Origin: Edaphochlamys debaryana
Lineage: Eukaryota > Chlorophyta > Chlorophyceae > Chlamydomonadales
Assembly: GCA_016858145.1 (NCBI GenBank)
Contig: JAEHOE010000056.1
Span: 310,001 to 374,000 of the forward strand
Direction: 5' to 3'
DNA length: 64,000 bases
The translations under genes were made by a program, and so were the position numbers. Below the pieces are notes generated by a model. The model ran no database searches and was not told where the DNA came from. It worked only from the letters and a program-made list of their open reading frames with translations. Numbering within the stretch: the first letter of the stretch is position 1; each line of letters opens with the position of its first letter. Shown here piece after piece: positions 21,212-34,500 of this stretch.

Positions 21212-24200
21212 ATGGAGGGTGGTTTCGGCAGGCGCGGCCCCATACCCATGGGGCCCGGCTCAAACGGCGGACCCTGGCAGGAACCGGTCGGCTGGTTCGG
21301 GGATGGGCAGCATCACCCCGGCCCGGGGTACCGCGGCGGCGGCCCCATGGGCTCTGGGGCTTACCCTCCCCAGGGACTGCCCCCGCCACAGCGCTTTCTG
21401 CCGGGGCCAGGGCCAGGGTACGGCGACACGATGGGGAACCACCCTCTCCCTCTACATCAACAACAACCGTACCCCGGGCCACATGAATACCAAGCACACC
21501 GCGACGGCCCGTTGATGGCCCCATACAGCGGCGGCCGACATTCGTACGATGGCTCACACGTGGACTCGCAAGGGCAGGGCTACCATCAGCCACCACCGCA
21601 CGCTTGGGACCCAGCAGATGGTCACGCAATGCGGGCGCACCCTGGTCATGCGCCGCCCGGAGGAGGTGGTCAAGGGCTGGCGGCATACACTGGCCATGGA
21701 CCGCAGCCGCACGAGCGTCAACACCCATACCGTGTCCCATCCCCACACCCGCCAAGGGAGCACCCGCCACCCCTGGGGCCGCCGGCGCAGCCGCCGCTGC
21801 CGGCAAACCCGCCCCCGCCGCCGCCTCTCGAGGCGCTCCCGCCTCTGCCCCCTCCCGACGGCGCCGCTCCGCCGGCGTCCGCCACAGCCGCCAGCGAGGG
21901 CGCGGCGGCGTCAGATGCGACGGAGCAGGAGCCGGGGGAGGTACCGGCGGAGCCCATCCGCCCTGCGCCCAAGCCGAGCGTCATTGCTTCTAGGAAACTT
22001 GTGCCGAAGAGCTTGACCATCAAAGTGGGGACCACCAAAGAGAAGCTGAAGGCGGCCCGCGGCACCACGCCCCCACTCGAGGAGCTGCTCAATGGCCTGA
22101 GGGACGAGGGCGAGGTGCAGGCGGGGACGGACCAGGCGGCCGCCGCCGCCGCGCTGACGGCCGCCGCCAACGCAGCGGCCGCCAGCCGCGCCGGCGGCCC
22201 GGGCAAGCCGGCTCTGCCCGCAACTGCCGCCACCGTGGCCCAGGCCCTAGCGCAGACGGCGGCCGCGAGGACAGGGACGCCGCCAACGCAGGGTCCCGGG
22301 CCGGCGCCTGCAGGCGGCGTGCCACAGCCCGGGGAAGCCGCAGGCGGGTCGGGGGCAGCCGGGGCGGGGGGGTCGGGTCCCCGCAGGAAGCGGTTTGGCC
22401 CAGAGGTGGAGCCCGGAGGCACAACGGGCAGCCCCGCCCCATCGGCGCTCCTTGCTGCCCGGCTGCCGGACTCGGCCCAGGCCCAGGCCCAGGCCCAGGA
22501 TGTGGGCCCGCAGGACCCCGACGCCGTGCTGCGGGACGCGCTGGCCCAGGCCCAGGCCGTCAAGGCGGCGCAGGCGGCGGCGGGGACGGCGCCAGCGGCA
22601 GCGGGCCGGGTGGGGGTGGCGGCGGCGGCGGCGGAGCCGGGGGCGGAGCGAGGCCTGGAGGAGCTGGCCGCACAGGTGGCGGCGCAGTACCTCGCCCCTC
22701 AGCCGGAGGCGCCTGGGGGGTCTGTTGCCGCCCGAGCGACGACTCCCGCAGCTGTGGCGGCCGCCGGCGCTGTAGCCGGGGGTGGGTCTGCAGGTGCCGC
22801 GGCGGGCCGGGCTGCGTCCCGGGGTCCCACGGCGTCCCCTGCACCCGAGCGGGAGCAATCGCGCGGCCCTCATGCTTCGCCGCCGCCGCCCCAGGCGCAG
22901 GCGGCGGCGCAGCCTGCAGCGGCGGCGGTGCCCGGGGTCGTGCCGGCGGCGGCGGTCGCGGGCGGGCGGCGGCGGCGCAGCTCCGGCGGCACGGGCGGCA
23001 GCAGCAGCCGCAGCAGCAGCCGCTCCTCCTCCTCCTCCTCCCGCTCCGGCTCCAGTCGGAGCAGCAGCAGCAGCCGCAGCAGCGGGGAGAGGTGGGTGGG
23101 GGGAGGAGGGGTTTGCGTGGGGGTTGCAGGGGCACGGATGCGTTGATGGGCTGCACCACGGGCCGTGTTGGATGGAAGGGGTCGGGCCGGGTGGTGTCGC
23201 TGGTGGGGCAGCCTGACGCTTGGTGACGTTGCGTGGAAGGTAGCAGCCGGGGCTGGGCTGCTCGGCGTTGGCACCTGCAGGGGGCTGCAAGGGCGTTCGG
23301 TAGGAGCCTAGCTGTATCGTTAGAAGCCTGTTGGCGTGATGAGGGCCGAGACTTGTGTCCAGCGAGTCCGCTGATGGCCCTCACTGAGTCCTGTCTGGCC
23401 CCTCCACTGCCCCCCCTCCCTGCAGGAGCCCCTCGCCCGGCAAAGCCCGCGCGGCAGCCAGTGCGGGCGCTGGGGCGGCCGCGGGGCCCTCCAGCCGCCC
23501 CACGAGCGCACCCCCGCCCGGCGCTCAGGCCCCGGCCGCAGCCGCAGCCGGGGCCCCCGCCGCCGCTGCAGCTGCAGCCGCGGACAAGGCGGACGGTCGG
23601 CATCGGGACCGGGACCGGGGCAAGGACAGCAGCCGGGGCCGGGAGGACGGCAAGTCTCGGGACCGGGCCCGCGAGTCCGGCGGTGGCAGCAGCGGGCGGG
23701 GCAAAGACAGGGACCGGGACCGGGAGGCGGACAAGGGGAGGGAGCGAGAGCGGGGCAAGGAGCGCAGCGGCTCTACGCGCGAGGAGAGGGACCGGCACCG
23801 GCGCGCAGACCCGGAGCGGCCGCGGGACAGCCGCCAGGGGGACCGAGACCGGGACCGGAACCGGGATCGATCTCGGGACCGAGACCGAGGCAGGGACCGG
23901 GATCGGCCTCGGGACAAGGACCGGAAGGACGGTCCTGACCGGGGGAGGGAGCGCGGCTCAAGCCGGGAACGGCCCAGGGAGAGAGTGGCCTCTGGCGGCG
24001 GCGCTCCGCCCCACCGCGGCCGCAGCCCCTCGCCTGGCCGCCCCCGCCTGCCGCTGTCGGGGCTCCGGGGCGACCGGCACGGCCCGCCGGGGCCGGGGCC
24101 CGGCTGGGACCGGGACGGAGGCGAGCGCCGCTTCGGCCCCCCCGAGCCCGGGCCGCGGGACTGGGATGCTCGGGGGCGGAGGGAGTGGGAGCGTGATCGA

Positions 24201-27200
24201 GACAGGCCGGGGCCCGCCGGACCGGACCGCGACCGGGAGCGGCAGGCGGAGCGCGAGCGGGAACGGGAACGAGAGCGGCGGTCAGGCGGCGGGAAGTCTC
24301 GGGATGTCACGCCGGAGGGGGCACGGCGGGGCGAGCCGGCGCGGGGCCGCGACGCCTCCGCCGCCTCGCCGCCGCCCCGCTCCGTCCCGCCGCCGCGAGG
24401 GCCGCCCGCCGGCACCTCGCCTGCGCCGGTGCCGGTGCTTGCGCCTTCCACTGCAGCTGGCGCGCCGCGGCCCCCACCGCCGGCGCCGGCGGCTTCTGCC
24501 TTGTCGCCTGACGCCGCCGGCCAGTCCCCGCTGCCGCCGCTGCCGCCACTCCCGCCGGATCCTCCGCCGCCGCATGAGCCTCCGCCGCCTCCGCCTCCGC
24601 CACCGCCGCCGGCTCCCAGCGGCAGCAGCGAGGAGGGGGCCATTGGGGAGGCGGACATGGAGGTCGAGGGCCCAGGGCAGCCACCACCCCCACCCCTGCC
24701 TTGGGGCCACCCTCCTCCGCACCCGTTCGCCCCCCACGCGCCGCCGCCCGGCGCCCCCCACCCGCCGCCCCACGTGCCGCCGCAACGGCCACCCCACCTT
24801 GAGCCCCTCCACGCCCCCCGCTGGCCCCTGCACCCCCCTCCCGGCGTGCCCCCGCCCGCTCCGCCCCCCGGCGCCCCGCCTCCCCACGACCTTCCCCCGC
24901 ACCTCTCCCCCACGCCGCCGCCGCCTCCCCCGGTGCCGCCCACGCCCCCCGCCGAGCCCAAGCGGCCTCCCCTCGACTGGAGCGACGCGGCGGAGGCCGG
25001 CCTCCGCTCCCTCCTCCTTGCCGAGGTCCGTCGCATGGCGGCTCTGATCGAGATCCCGCACGCCGCCATCTGCCCCCTCAACGCGCTGCTGCCGGCGCTG
25101 CAAACCGCCGTGGCGGGGCTCGAGCTGGCGCCCGGGGACATGGCCGCGCCCGACCCGGAGGACGTGGTGCCCCTGCCCATCCCCGTTGCCTCGCCCACGG
25201 CCGCGCGGCGCGGGGGCTTTGGCGAGGACGACGAGGACGGCAGCCCCGCGCCCGAGTACTTGGAGCCGGTGGGGAGTGGGGCAGGGGGTGGGGGTGTGGG
25301 GGGCAGAAGATACGGCAGTTACGGGCGGGGCGTGTGGACGTGGGAAGGTTGTTGGCGGGCACTGCCGACTCTGCTTGGGGCTTCACCTCTCCTTGTTGTT
25401 TGCTTGTCGAACCTTGCCTTGCTCCCGCTCCTGGTCTTGCTGCCTCACCTCCGCAGCTGCCGCTCACGGACGAGACCCGCGTCATCCACTGGACCCCGGA
25501 GCCGCAGCGCCGCCCGCCCGACCTGCGCACGCCGCCCGACCCCGCGGGGCCGGCCGCGCCCACGCCCGTGGTCCTGCTGACCGTGGAGTTTGGCTCCGAC
25601 GACTCCCAGTGGCAGCCCCTGCACCAGCTCTCCCTGCGCGCCGCCCGCGCCCCGGCGCACGGGCCACAGGGCTCGGGCGACCTGGGCGAGGGCGGCCGCT
25701 CCGCCTACGGACTGGACTACTCAGCCGCCGCCGCTCCAGACGATCTCAGCGCCGGGGCGGAGGGCAGGGGCGGGGGCGAGGGCAGTTTGGCGGGGCTGCA
25801 GCCGCCCGAGGAGGGGCAGTACCGCTACGCGAGGCACGTGGCGGTTGCGGTGGACGACCCGGCTCAGCAGCACCTGGCCATGCTCTGCTCCACGCAGCGC
25901 GCGGCGCCGCTGCGGGAGCTGCGGGCGCGCGCGGCGGGGGGGCGGTCGGAGCCGGTGTGGGGCTGCTCCGTGATGCGAGTGTCGGACGGGCTGTGGCTGC
26001 CGCTCGCCCGGGTGAGCCCGGGGCGTTGTCTGGGCCGGGGCGTTGCTTCCCCGGGCTGGGGTCATGATCCGCCGCGGTGGGACCGCTATGCCGTGTGCCC
26101 GTGTTCGTTCGCGGATGGCGTTTGCAGGTGTAGAACTTATCATCTGACCGCCCGTGTGTGCCCCTCGACATCTCCCCACGTGTGTGCCGGCACGCAGGAG
26201 CCAATCACCTCGGAGCAGCTGCTGTGGGGCGGCGAGGCGGGCCCAGAGGCCTTCGTGGAAGCGGGCCCCAACCGGGCCAGCGAGCCCCTGCTTAACGCCA
26301 TGCAGGCGGCGGCCCAACGACGGCAGCGCGCCGCCTCCCTACCGGCGGCGGAGCAGCCCACCACCCCAACCATCGCCAGCAGCGCCGCTGCTGCCTCTGC
26401 CGAACCGCCGCCGGCGTCCGCACCGCCGGCCCACCTGCAGCTGCTGGAGAGGGTGCTGGGCTCGCGCAGCGCGACCCGGGGTTCCGCAGCGCGCGCCCTG
26501 GAGGGCGTGCTGAGCGCGCGGTGCCCCCTGATGCGCCTTGCGCCTGCTGCGCCGCACGTCAACGGCACGCCGCGCAACGGCTCCTCGTCCTTGGCTGCTG
26601 CCTTCGCGCGCAAGCCGGCCGCCAAGCCGGGGGCTGCCGCCACGGCCCATGCTGCTGCGCCTCCGCCCACCACGCCCGCCGCGGGGGCCAAGGGCGAGAC
26701 CGCCAGGGCGCTCGAGCTGACCGCCGAGCGAACCAGCCGCTACGTGAAAGGCTCCGGGTGAGCCTGTGTCGCTGGCTGACGCCCGGCTTGGCTTGTTGGC
26801 AAAAATCTCTGCCCCCCACTGCTGCATGACTCTTCGCGTGGCTTGCGGGGTAGCTAACCGCTTCTAGCTACCTTACTAGGGGTCCATGTCTAATCATGCC
26901 ACTCCTGTCCCTCTTTCCTGGCAGGCTCGAGTCCGCCGCGTCGGCCTCCGCTGGCGGCGGCGGCGGGGCTGGCGGCGGCGGCTCCGTGTGGGGCCCGCCG
27001 CCGCCGCCCCACATGCTGGCGGAGCTGCGGTACGGCATCTTCGAGGTGCTTCAGCGCCGCTTCGTGCCCGTGCTCATCAAGCAGATCCTGCAGGTACGGA
27101 GCTGTTGTCGTACGGGCAGATCGTGGACGGCTCGCTGTCTGATGCGCGGCAGACCTGGAGGGATGAAGGGCTGAGAGTCAGCGGGGCGTGTCGGTGATGC

Positions 27201-30200
27201 AGCAGTGCCGCTGCTACTGCGTTGCAGGGTGCTGCTCAGGCCCATGGCTTGTGGCGGTTCGAGTGTGCGCCGTACCACACGCCTTGCCTGACCTCCCTTC
27301 CCGTCTCCATGCCTGGCTCCCGCAGGAGGAGATGGAGGCTGTCCTCAAAGCTGGGTGAGGCCAGGGCGAAGGGGCAAACAAGCCTGCTCCGCTTTCCGCC
27401 CTCTTGCTAAGCGTGCCCTGCCCGCCCTCGCTGACTGTCAATCCGCTGTAACTTATCGCTCCTGACTCTGTTGCTTCTGCCTTACGTGGCCCGCAGGATC
27501 CCTCCAGCTCGCAGCGCCGAGGCCCGCGGCACCGCAGCTGCCCCAGCCGGGGGTGGGGGCGGCGAGGCGCCGCCCCACACGCACCACGCCCCCTCCCACC
27601 ACGCCCACTCCCGGCCCCACCACCACGAAACCCGTGGGCCCGAGCGGGACCGCGACCGCGAGCGGGAGCGGGAGCGGGAGCGGCCCCAGGAGGCGCAGGG
27701 GCGGGAGCGGGAACGGCAGCTCGAGCCCCCGCGCGAGCACGGCCATGAGCCGGAGCGCCGCAGCCCCGAACATGGGCGCGAGCGGGGCCGGGAGCGGCCA
27801 CACGAGGTGGAGCGTGACAGAGAGCGGGGCCGGGAGGCAGACCGTGACCGTGACCGCGACAGGGAGCGGGACCGAACCCGGGACCGGGACCGGGAAGCTC
27901 GGGACCGCGACAGGGAGCGGGACAGGGACAGGGCCCGAGACAGGGACCGAGACTGCGACCGGGCGGGCAGCCGGGCCGGGCGGGACAAGCACGGCCCCGG
28001 CCGGGGCTCTCGGTCTCGCTCCCCAGATCGCTCGAGGCGGCGCTCTCCCTCCCGCTCTCGCACCCGTTCCCGCTCCCGCTCCCGCTCCCGGTCTCGGGAC
28101 CGCTCCCGGCGCCGCACGCCCTCTCGGTCGCGCTCGAGCTCCCGCGACCGTCGCCGCGACCGTGATCGCGACCGCTCCAGGCGGCGCTCCCGTGGCGGCT
28201 CACGGTCCCGATCGCGGTCCCGCTCCCGCACGTGGTCCCGCTCCCATTCCCGCACTCGCTCACGCTCCCGGGACCGGCGCCGGGACCGGGACCGGGGCTC
28301 TGGGCCCAAGCGGTCGAGGTCACGGTCAGGCGGGCGCTCGAGGGACCGTACGCCTCGCCGCAGCGGAGCCACGCCCCCGCCCACGACCGGGGAAGGTAGG
28401 ACCAGGGCGGGTTGTGACTGATGCGTCTGTGGGCCTGAGAAGCCTTTTACGTCCAGACCAAACATGCTACGTGCCTACGTGGTGCCTGATCCTATCGATG
28501 TGACTGTGCGCCTGAGAAGGTCTGGGAGCCAAGGCCGTGCATCTCTTCAATGACCAACCGACCAACAAAAGCTTGCACCTCCAGCTCTGCCCAACCATCT
28601 TCCTCCCCCGCTGACGCTCACTGCTGTTCCCTTCATTCCCCCCACCAGGCGGAGGCAAGCGCCCGCTAGAGCCGCCCCCAGCCGCCGACGCCACGGAGCC
28701 CCCGCCCCAGCGGCAGCGCGCCACGCCGGGGCCCGACGGAGCCGCGGCTGAGGCTCGCGCCGGCACGGCACCTCCGCCAGGCGCGGCGGCTGCAAGTTCC
28801 GCTGGCGGCGCGCTCCCTGCGGCGCCCACCCCCCCACGCAAGGGGCGCTGGGGCAACCCCGATGCCAGCGTGGCGGCACCCGTGGCCCCAGCGCAGGCGG
28901 CGTCCTTGCCGCCGGGCCTGCCCTCCGTGCCCCCCAGCATGGTGGCAGCCTTCGTAGCGCAGCAGTCCGCAGCGATAGCAGCAGCGGCCGCAGCGGAGGC
29001 GGCTCTGACAGCCAAGATCGCCGCCGCCGCGCAGCACACCGTCCCCGCACCGCTGACGCTGCCGCCCCAGCTGCCACCCCATCTCACCACGGCAAACCCA
29101 GACATGGCGGCTTCGGTGGCTGCCGCCGCTGCAGCCGCAGCCGCCACGGTCGCTGCAGCCGCTGGGGCCGGCGGAGCCGCCGCCCCGCTGTCGCTGCCTT
29201 CGCCCACGCCCGGCGGCTCCCTGCCGTTGGCCGACACGCCCCGGCGCAACCGCTGGGGCGCGGGCAGCGGCAGGGTGTCGCAGGACGGCAGCGGGCCCAC
29301 GCCCCGCATGTCCCTGGACGGCACAGGCAGCGGCGCGGGTGCAGGCGCGGGTGCAGGCGCGGGCACGGGTGCGGGTACGACGCAGGTTTTGGCGCAGGTG
29401 GCCGCGGCGCTGTCCTCGCCCTTGGGCGGCGCCGCCAACTCTTCCGCCGCTCCGCCAGCTGAGGCCGCCGCCTCCGCTGCCGCTGCCCCGCCGGCGGCGC
29501 CTGGGGGCACTGACGCAAGCGCGGCCGAGGCTTCGGGCTCGGGCGCAGCGCCCATGGAGCTGGACGCAGCGCCGCCCGCAGCCGAGGCCCCTGCCGTGGC
29601 CCCCGCCGTTGCTGTGGCACCCGGAGCCCCTGCCGCAGCACCTGCTGCCGCGCCCGCTGCTGCTGCCCCGCAGCCCTTCTCCTCGGCGCAGCCGGTGCTG
29701 GAGTCGGAGCCCTCCCTGGCGGCCGGGCTGCCGGGGGTGGTGACGCAGGCCGACATTGAGGCGCTGAGGGCCGCGGGAGCCCCGGGCCCGGGACCGCTGT
29801 CGGCCCAGCCCTCGCTGGCCTCCCTGCCGTCCTCGAGGGAGGGCTCCCTGGAGCGGTCGCTGAGCCAGGGGCAGGAGCTGGGGCAGGGGCCGGGCGGCGC
29901 GCCGCTGACAAAGAAGGAGCAGACGGCTCTCAAGAAGATACAGGTGGGTGCCCCCTCCCTTGGGCTGTGTGCGGCCAACCGGTGCTTGCCTGTGGTCAGA
30001 GGTTGTTGAGGCTGCAGTCTGGAGGCCCATGTCAATATACGACGATGCATGCAGTCTGGATGCTGACGCTGTCTCCCCCGTCCCCGCTTCCTGCAGGCCA
30101 TCTACAGGGACAGCCTCAAGCGCATCCTCATCAACATTCGGGTGCGGCTGCAGAAATGGGTGCCTAGGACGCGTGGAGGGTGCACTGAGCTGTGGACCTT

Positions 30201-30991
30201 TATGGAGCCCAAGGGACGCAGATGCCGCTCAGTGTTGCTTGCGTGCTGCGCCTCCTGTCCGTTCCGCCCGCCCGATGGGGTTGGCATGCCGCTCACGCAT
30301 TGCCCCGGCCTCCCTCCACAGAAGAGCGACGACTGCGATGAGCGCTTCGTGTCGGACCCCACTGAGCAGGCACGCGTGGCGGGGGGTGGCGGGGGGTGGG
30401 CACGGGGAGTCCCCGCTGTACTGTTGCCGTGCCTTCAACTCGATGCGGAGGGCGGCAGAGGCTGCTAGGGCAGCTCCATCCCCCTCGAAGCCAGCACACC
30501 GTGCTTGCCCCGCTGACCTTCCCTGCCGTCAGCTCACGCTCCGCCGGCTGCCTCACGCACCCCGAACCCACGCACCCCAGGTCGACGACTACAAGGAGCG
30601 CGTGGCTCAGCCCATGTGGATCGACTTCATGGTCAAGAAGCGCAAGTACAAGCTCAGCCAGGAGGGGCTGCAGGAGCTGCGCGCCGACATTGCGCTCATC
30701 GCCGCCAACGCCCGCACCTACCACCAGCCGCTGCGCGAGGAGAAACTACGGGAGGCAGCGGCCAAGGCGGCCGAGGCGCAGGCCGCCGCGGACCCGGCCC
30801 GGCGGCAGGCGCTAGAGGAGGAGGCGCAGGAGGCCAGGGAGGTGGCCCAGGAATCTGAGAGCGTGCTCAAGGGGGCTGAGAAGCTGGTGGTGATGGCGAA
30901 GGGGGCGATCGAGGCGCAGGAGGCGGCGCACATGGAGAGCCTGGTGACGGCCCAGGACGCCTTGGCAAAGGCCAGGTCGGCGCATGCGTAG
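21212..30991 (+). CDS. Large RS/RE-rich bromodomain protein
   Basis: Eleven exons close in phase to 2,577 aa: 21212-23091, 23426-25268, 25457-26011, 26198-26757, 26925-27093, 27326-27354, 27497-28395, 28649-29943, 30097-30141, 30322-30369, 30581-30991. The first half is Pro/Gly/Ala-rich, with a basic KSLTIKVGTTKEKLKAARG segment and an RD/RE-repeat tract (23.6-24.3 kb). A more folded middle has LIEIPHAAICPLNALLPALQ, TDETRVIHWTPEPQ and HMLAELRYGIFEVLQRRFV. A second RD/RE then RS tract lies at 27.6-28.4 kb. The C-terminus carries a bromodomain: SLKRILINIR, DPTEQVDDYKERVAQPM, KYKLSQEGLQELRADIALI, and the acetyl-lysine-binding Asn in ANARTYH; an acidic coiled coil follows. Predicted nuclear chromatin and RNA-processing link. 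The intron at 30370 seems to use a GC donor (GTGGCG six bases later also fits phase). I do not recognise a named orthologue. Confidence 0.85.
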
Positions 30992-31598
30992 GAGCTTGAG
31001 GCAGGAGCACGAGGAGGCTTGGTGCAGCGGGATCGTCTGGGTCTGGGATGCGGGGGACGGGGGTAAGAGAGGTAGATGATGCGTGGTGCAGGCTGGGGTG
31101 TGGGTGTGATCGGCTGGGGAGTTGGAGGGGGAGATGAAGTTGGCGGGGGTTGGGCACGGGTCGGGGGCTGCGCGCAGAAGCCAAGGGGCAACGGTTAGTG
31201 TAGAAGATGGGTGCCGATCTAGTCACGTGTGGATGCAGACCGGTACTCTGCTCAGTGGCTTGGGCCAACACTTCGTCGCGCCGGGAGTGGTGCCGATGGC
31301 AATGGATGGCAGTGCGAGGAAATGTTGCGACGGCGGGTGCTGGTGTTCCAACCATAGATGGCACCCGGCATCGCAATGAAAGCAGCCATTATGAGGCATT
31401 GTTGCTAGAGTACGGAGTCCAGACCGGTTCGATCTCGTCCTTCGAACCGGCGTAAGAACGCCGCACCGGCGGATGGCTCAAAGCTTGCACATGCCACCCA
31501 CTTGAAGCATAGCTTATAGTCCGTGCTCGCAAGGCTGCAACCGCGACCGCTTATCAAGGATTTCCGAACCCACAACACTCTCTGCACAGCCTGCCGGC
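30992..31598. other. Intergenic
   Basis: 607 bp between two same-strand genes; no gene, repeat or RNA supported. It should hold the bromodomain gene 3' end and the next promoter. Confidence 0.55.
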
Positions 31599-34500
31599 AT
31601 GCAGTCTAGCGGCAATTTCGTGGGTTCCTCTACGCAGCATCCGCAGGATGCGCGGGCCCACTTCCAAGGCCGCGAACTGCAGCTCCATGGCCAAGCACAG
31701 GGGTTCGAGGGCAACTCAACTTACAAGGGCGATTACCCAGCGCACCCGATAGACCCTCGGCAGCCGATCTCACCGAATCGTGGCTATGCAGGTGAGCGGG
31801 GGCCGAAGTTATGGTGGGGTGGGGTGGGTGGGGAGGGGGGCGGCCTCTGTGCCTCTGCGGCGCGTCGCGGAACACGCCCCCGGCTACGCGCACACTGCCC
31901 AATCTCGCTATGGCTCTCGCTAGTCACGGTTCAATTGCAGGCGAATAGCGAGATAGCGGGATAGCAGGCAATCCATCCGGTTGCAGCAACTCCACATGAC
32001 GGCCAACCCATCCTCGTTGCCCCTTCCTCTGTGGCCTCCGATCCAATGCAGGCAACGGCGCTCCCTTCGATGGAACCTCGTCGGTGAGCTCCCAACCGGG
32101 AAGGCGGGCCCCGCTCAGCAGTGGGCTTGGGCAGTTGGCGTGGTGTCTCCACGCCTCCAGCCTCCCAAACCTCTCTATATCTCCTCCCGCCCTTCGCACC
32201 CCCCTTCTCCTCCTCCCCCTACAGTACAAGCAGGACTACCCCGCGCACCCCATGGAGGCCCGGCCGCCGCCCCCCACGGGGCAGTACCAGCCCAACTCCG
32301 CGCCCTTTGACGGTACGTGCCGCGCTGCAACCGCGCCCTCCTGTCAGGCCTGCGGCATCGCACGTTTACCCCCACGTGCCACATGCCCACATCACGCACT
32401 CCGAGACCCTGTCGACATGGGTCGCCCATCCACCCATGCTTGCCCCTGCCCCTGCCCTCGGTCCCCTCTCCCTCGCCCAGGCTCCACGGCTTACCGTGAC
32501 AACTACAAGGGCACCCCCCTCGACCCCTCGGCCTATGCCCGCAACACCGGCGCGCGGCCCTACCAGCCCAACACCGCCCCCTTCGACGGTGCGTCCCGGC
32601 CCCGGGGGAGAGGGAGGGAATTCAGCGTCGCGATGCCCTGGATCGACGCTCCCCGCGCAACGTCCCCCGACTCAGCCAGGACCCCTTGCCCCCCGGCGGC
32701 CCAGTCCCGAGCAGCAACGGAGTCCCCCCAACCCCAACCCCAACCCCAGGCGCCTCCTCCTACAAGGCGGACTACCCCCAGCACCCGGTAGAGCCGCGGC
32801 AGGCGCACGGGGGGCCGGCCTACCAGCCTAACACGGCGCCCTTTGAGGGTGGGGCCTGGGGGCGGGGCTGGGGAGGGGGAGGAGGGAGCGGATGGGGGGA
32901 GGAGAAAGTGGATAGGGGGATCAGGGAGCGGGAGTGGGAGGGGGGAGGGAGGCGGAGTCAGAGAGGCGTGAGGGCGAAGGGGCGCGCACATGGGGACACC
33001 AGGACTGCGTGCGCCCTGACACTGCTGGCGCTGGTCTTCTGGGGGGCGAGTTGGCGTGCGAAGGTTGTAGCGCTCAAACTCATGTCTGCTCCTCCCTTCC
33101 GGCTCGCCTCTGCCCCCCCAGGCACCTCATCGTACAAGGTGCGAGGGGCCAGGGTTGAAGGGATCCGCAAGAGCTGGGGGGGTTGCCGGAGGAGGCGGGT
33201 TCGGGGTTTGGCTGTGGGCCAAAGCCTTGGCACAGCAGCAGACGGGGCTGTCCATGGCACTGGCCGCACTGCAAGGAGGCGGGGTGCATGGAGCGGTGCA
33301 GCTGTGCTGCCTTGGGAGCTGAGCGAGGGTTGAGGGCTGCGTCTGGAGGGTAGATGAGGGCCCGCGTCGACGCTCCTGCCCCCTCTCCCCTCTCCCCCGC
33401 CCCAGTCCGAGTACCAGCAGCACCCGATGGAGCGGCGCGGGCCGCTGGGCCCCGCCCCCGCTCCCTACAACCCCGCTCCCTTCGAGGGGAGCACGCACTA
33501 CCGGTGCGCTGGGCGGAGGCAGCGGCAGTGGGTTGGCAGGGGGGGAAGGCGACAGCTGAAGGGCTGGCAGCATTGTTGGGTGAAGGAGGCTGTCTGTTCG
33601 CGGACAGGGCACTGGCAGATGAGCTGCGCTGAGGAGGCGAAGGTCAAGGCGTACCGGTATCGTTGCGGACGGGACGGGACCGGACCGGCTAGGCGGGTTG
33701 GACTTCCCCCTGCCTCTCCGCCAACCCGCCCCCCGCCTGCCCCTGCCCCCGCCCTCCAGGGACGACTACAAGGCCCACGCCATCGAGCCGCGGCCCCCCC
33801 ACCAGGGCGGCCAATACGTGCCCAACAGCGCCCCCTTCCAGGTGGGGTTGGGGTGGGGCAGGGGGGGCGGGGGAAGAGGGGAGGGGTAGGAGAGAGGCAC
33901 GCTGTAAAGGACGCATGGCAGACGGCACGAAGGGAGGTAGAGGTGCCGACGCGGCCGAGTCCCCGTGCTCTGACCCCCCCCATCCGCCGCCCCGCCTCCC
34001 CACCTACTCCCCCCTGCAGGGCTCCACGGAGGCTCGGGACCAGTACGTGCCGCACCCCCTGGACCCCAGCGCATACACGCGCCGGCAGGTGGGCAGCGGC
34101 GCTGTACCTGTACCGGGGGGCGCAGGAGGGGGTACCCGGTCGTGGACTGCGGCTTGGCGGAGCGGCAGGGGGGCGGCGGGTGCTTGAGGGGCAAGGCGAG
34201 GGGCTTACAAGCGGGCATGTGTGCGTGGCACTATGGGCGCGATTGGTATCGGCCGGCTGGAGCCTCGCCCTCCCCTTGCATGGCCCGGAGGAAGACCTGC
34301 AAAGCTGCCCGCCCAACCTCCGCCCCTCGCCTCTGCCTCCCCCCCCTCGCCCCATCCCGCTCACCCCGCAGGGCCCCCCGCCCATGCGCCCCTCCGCCCC
34401 CTTCGACGGCTCCTCCACCTACAAGCACGAGTACCGCGGCTGGAAGCTGCCCCCCCGCCGCCCCGCGCTGGGCGTGCAGATGGTGGGCGACCGCACCTAC

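Noticed and set aside
23525..25198. 557-codon minus-strand frame opposite the bromodomain gene
   Set aside because: Shadow of RD/RE-repeat and Pro-rich coding on the + strand; no start context or splice logic.
27214..28465. Minus-strand RS-like frames
   Set aside because: Arg/Ser/Asp codon repeats read as Arg/Ser-like on the reverse strand; the + strand frame joins exons on both sides in phase.
32727..32749. CCCCAA repeats resembling telomere repeats
   Set aside because: Only about four units, forming the pyrimidine tract of a splice acceptor; not the TTTTAGGG-type repeat of Chlamydomonas telomeres.
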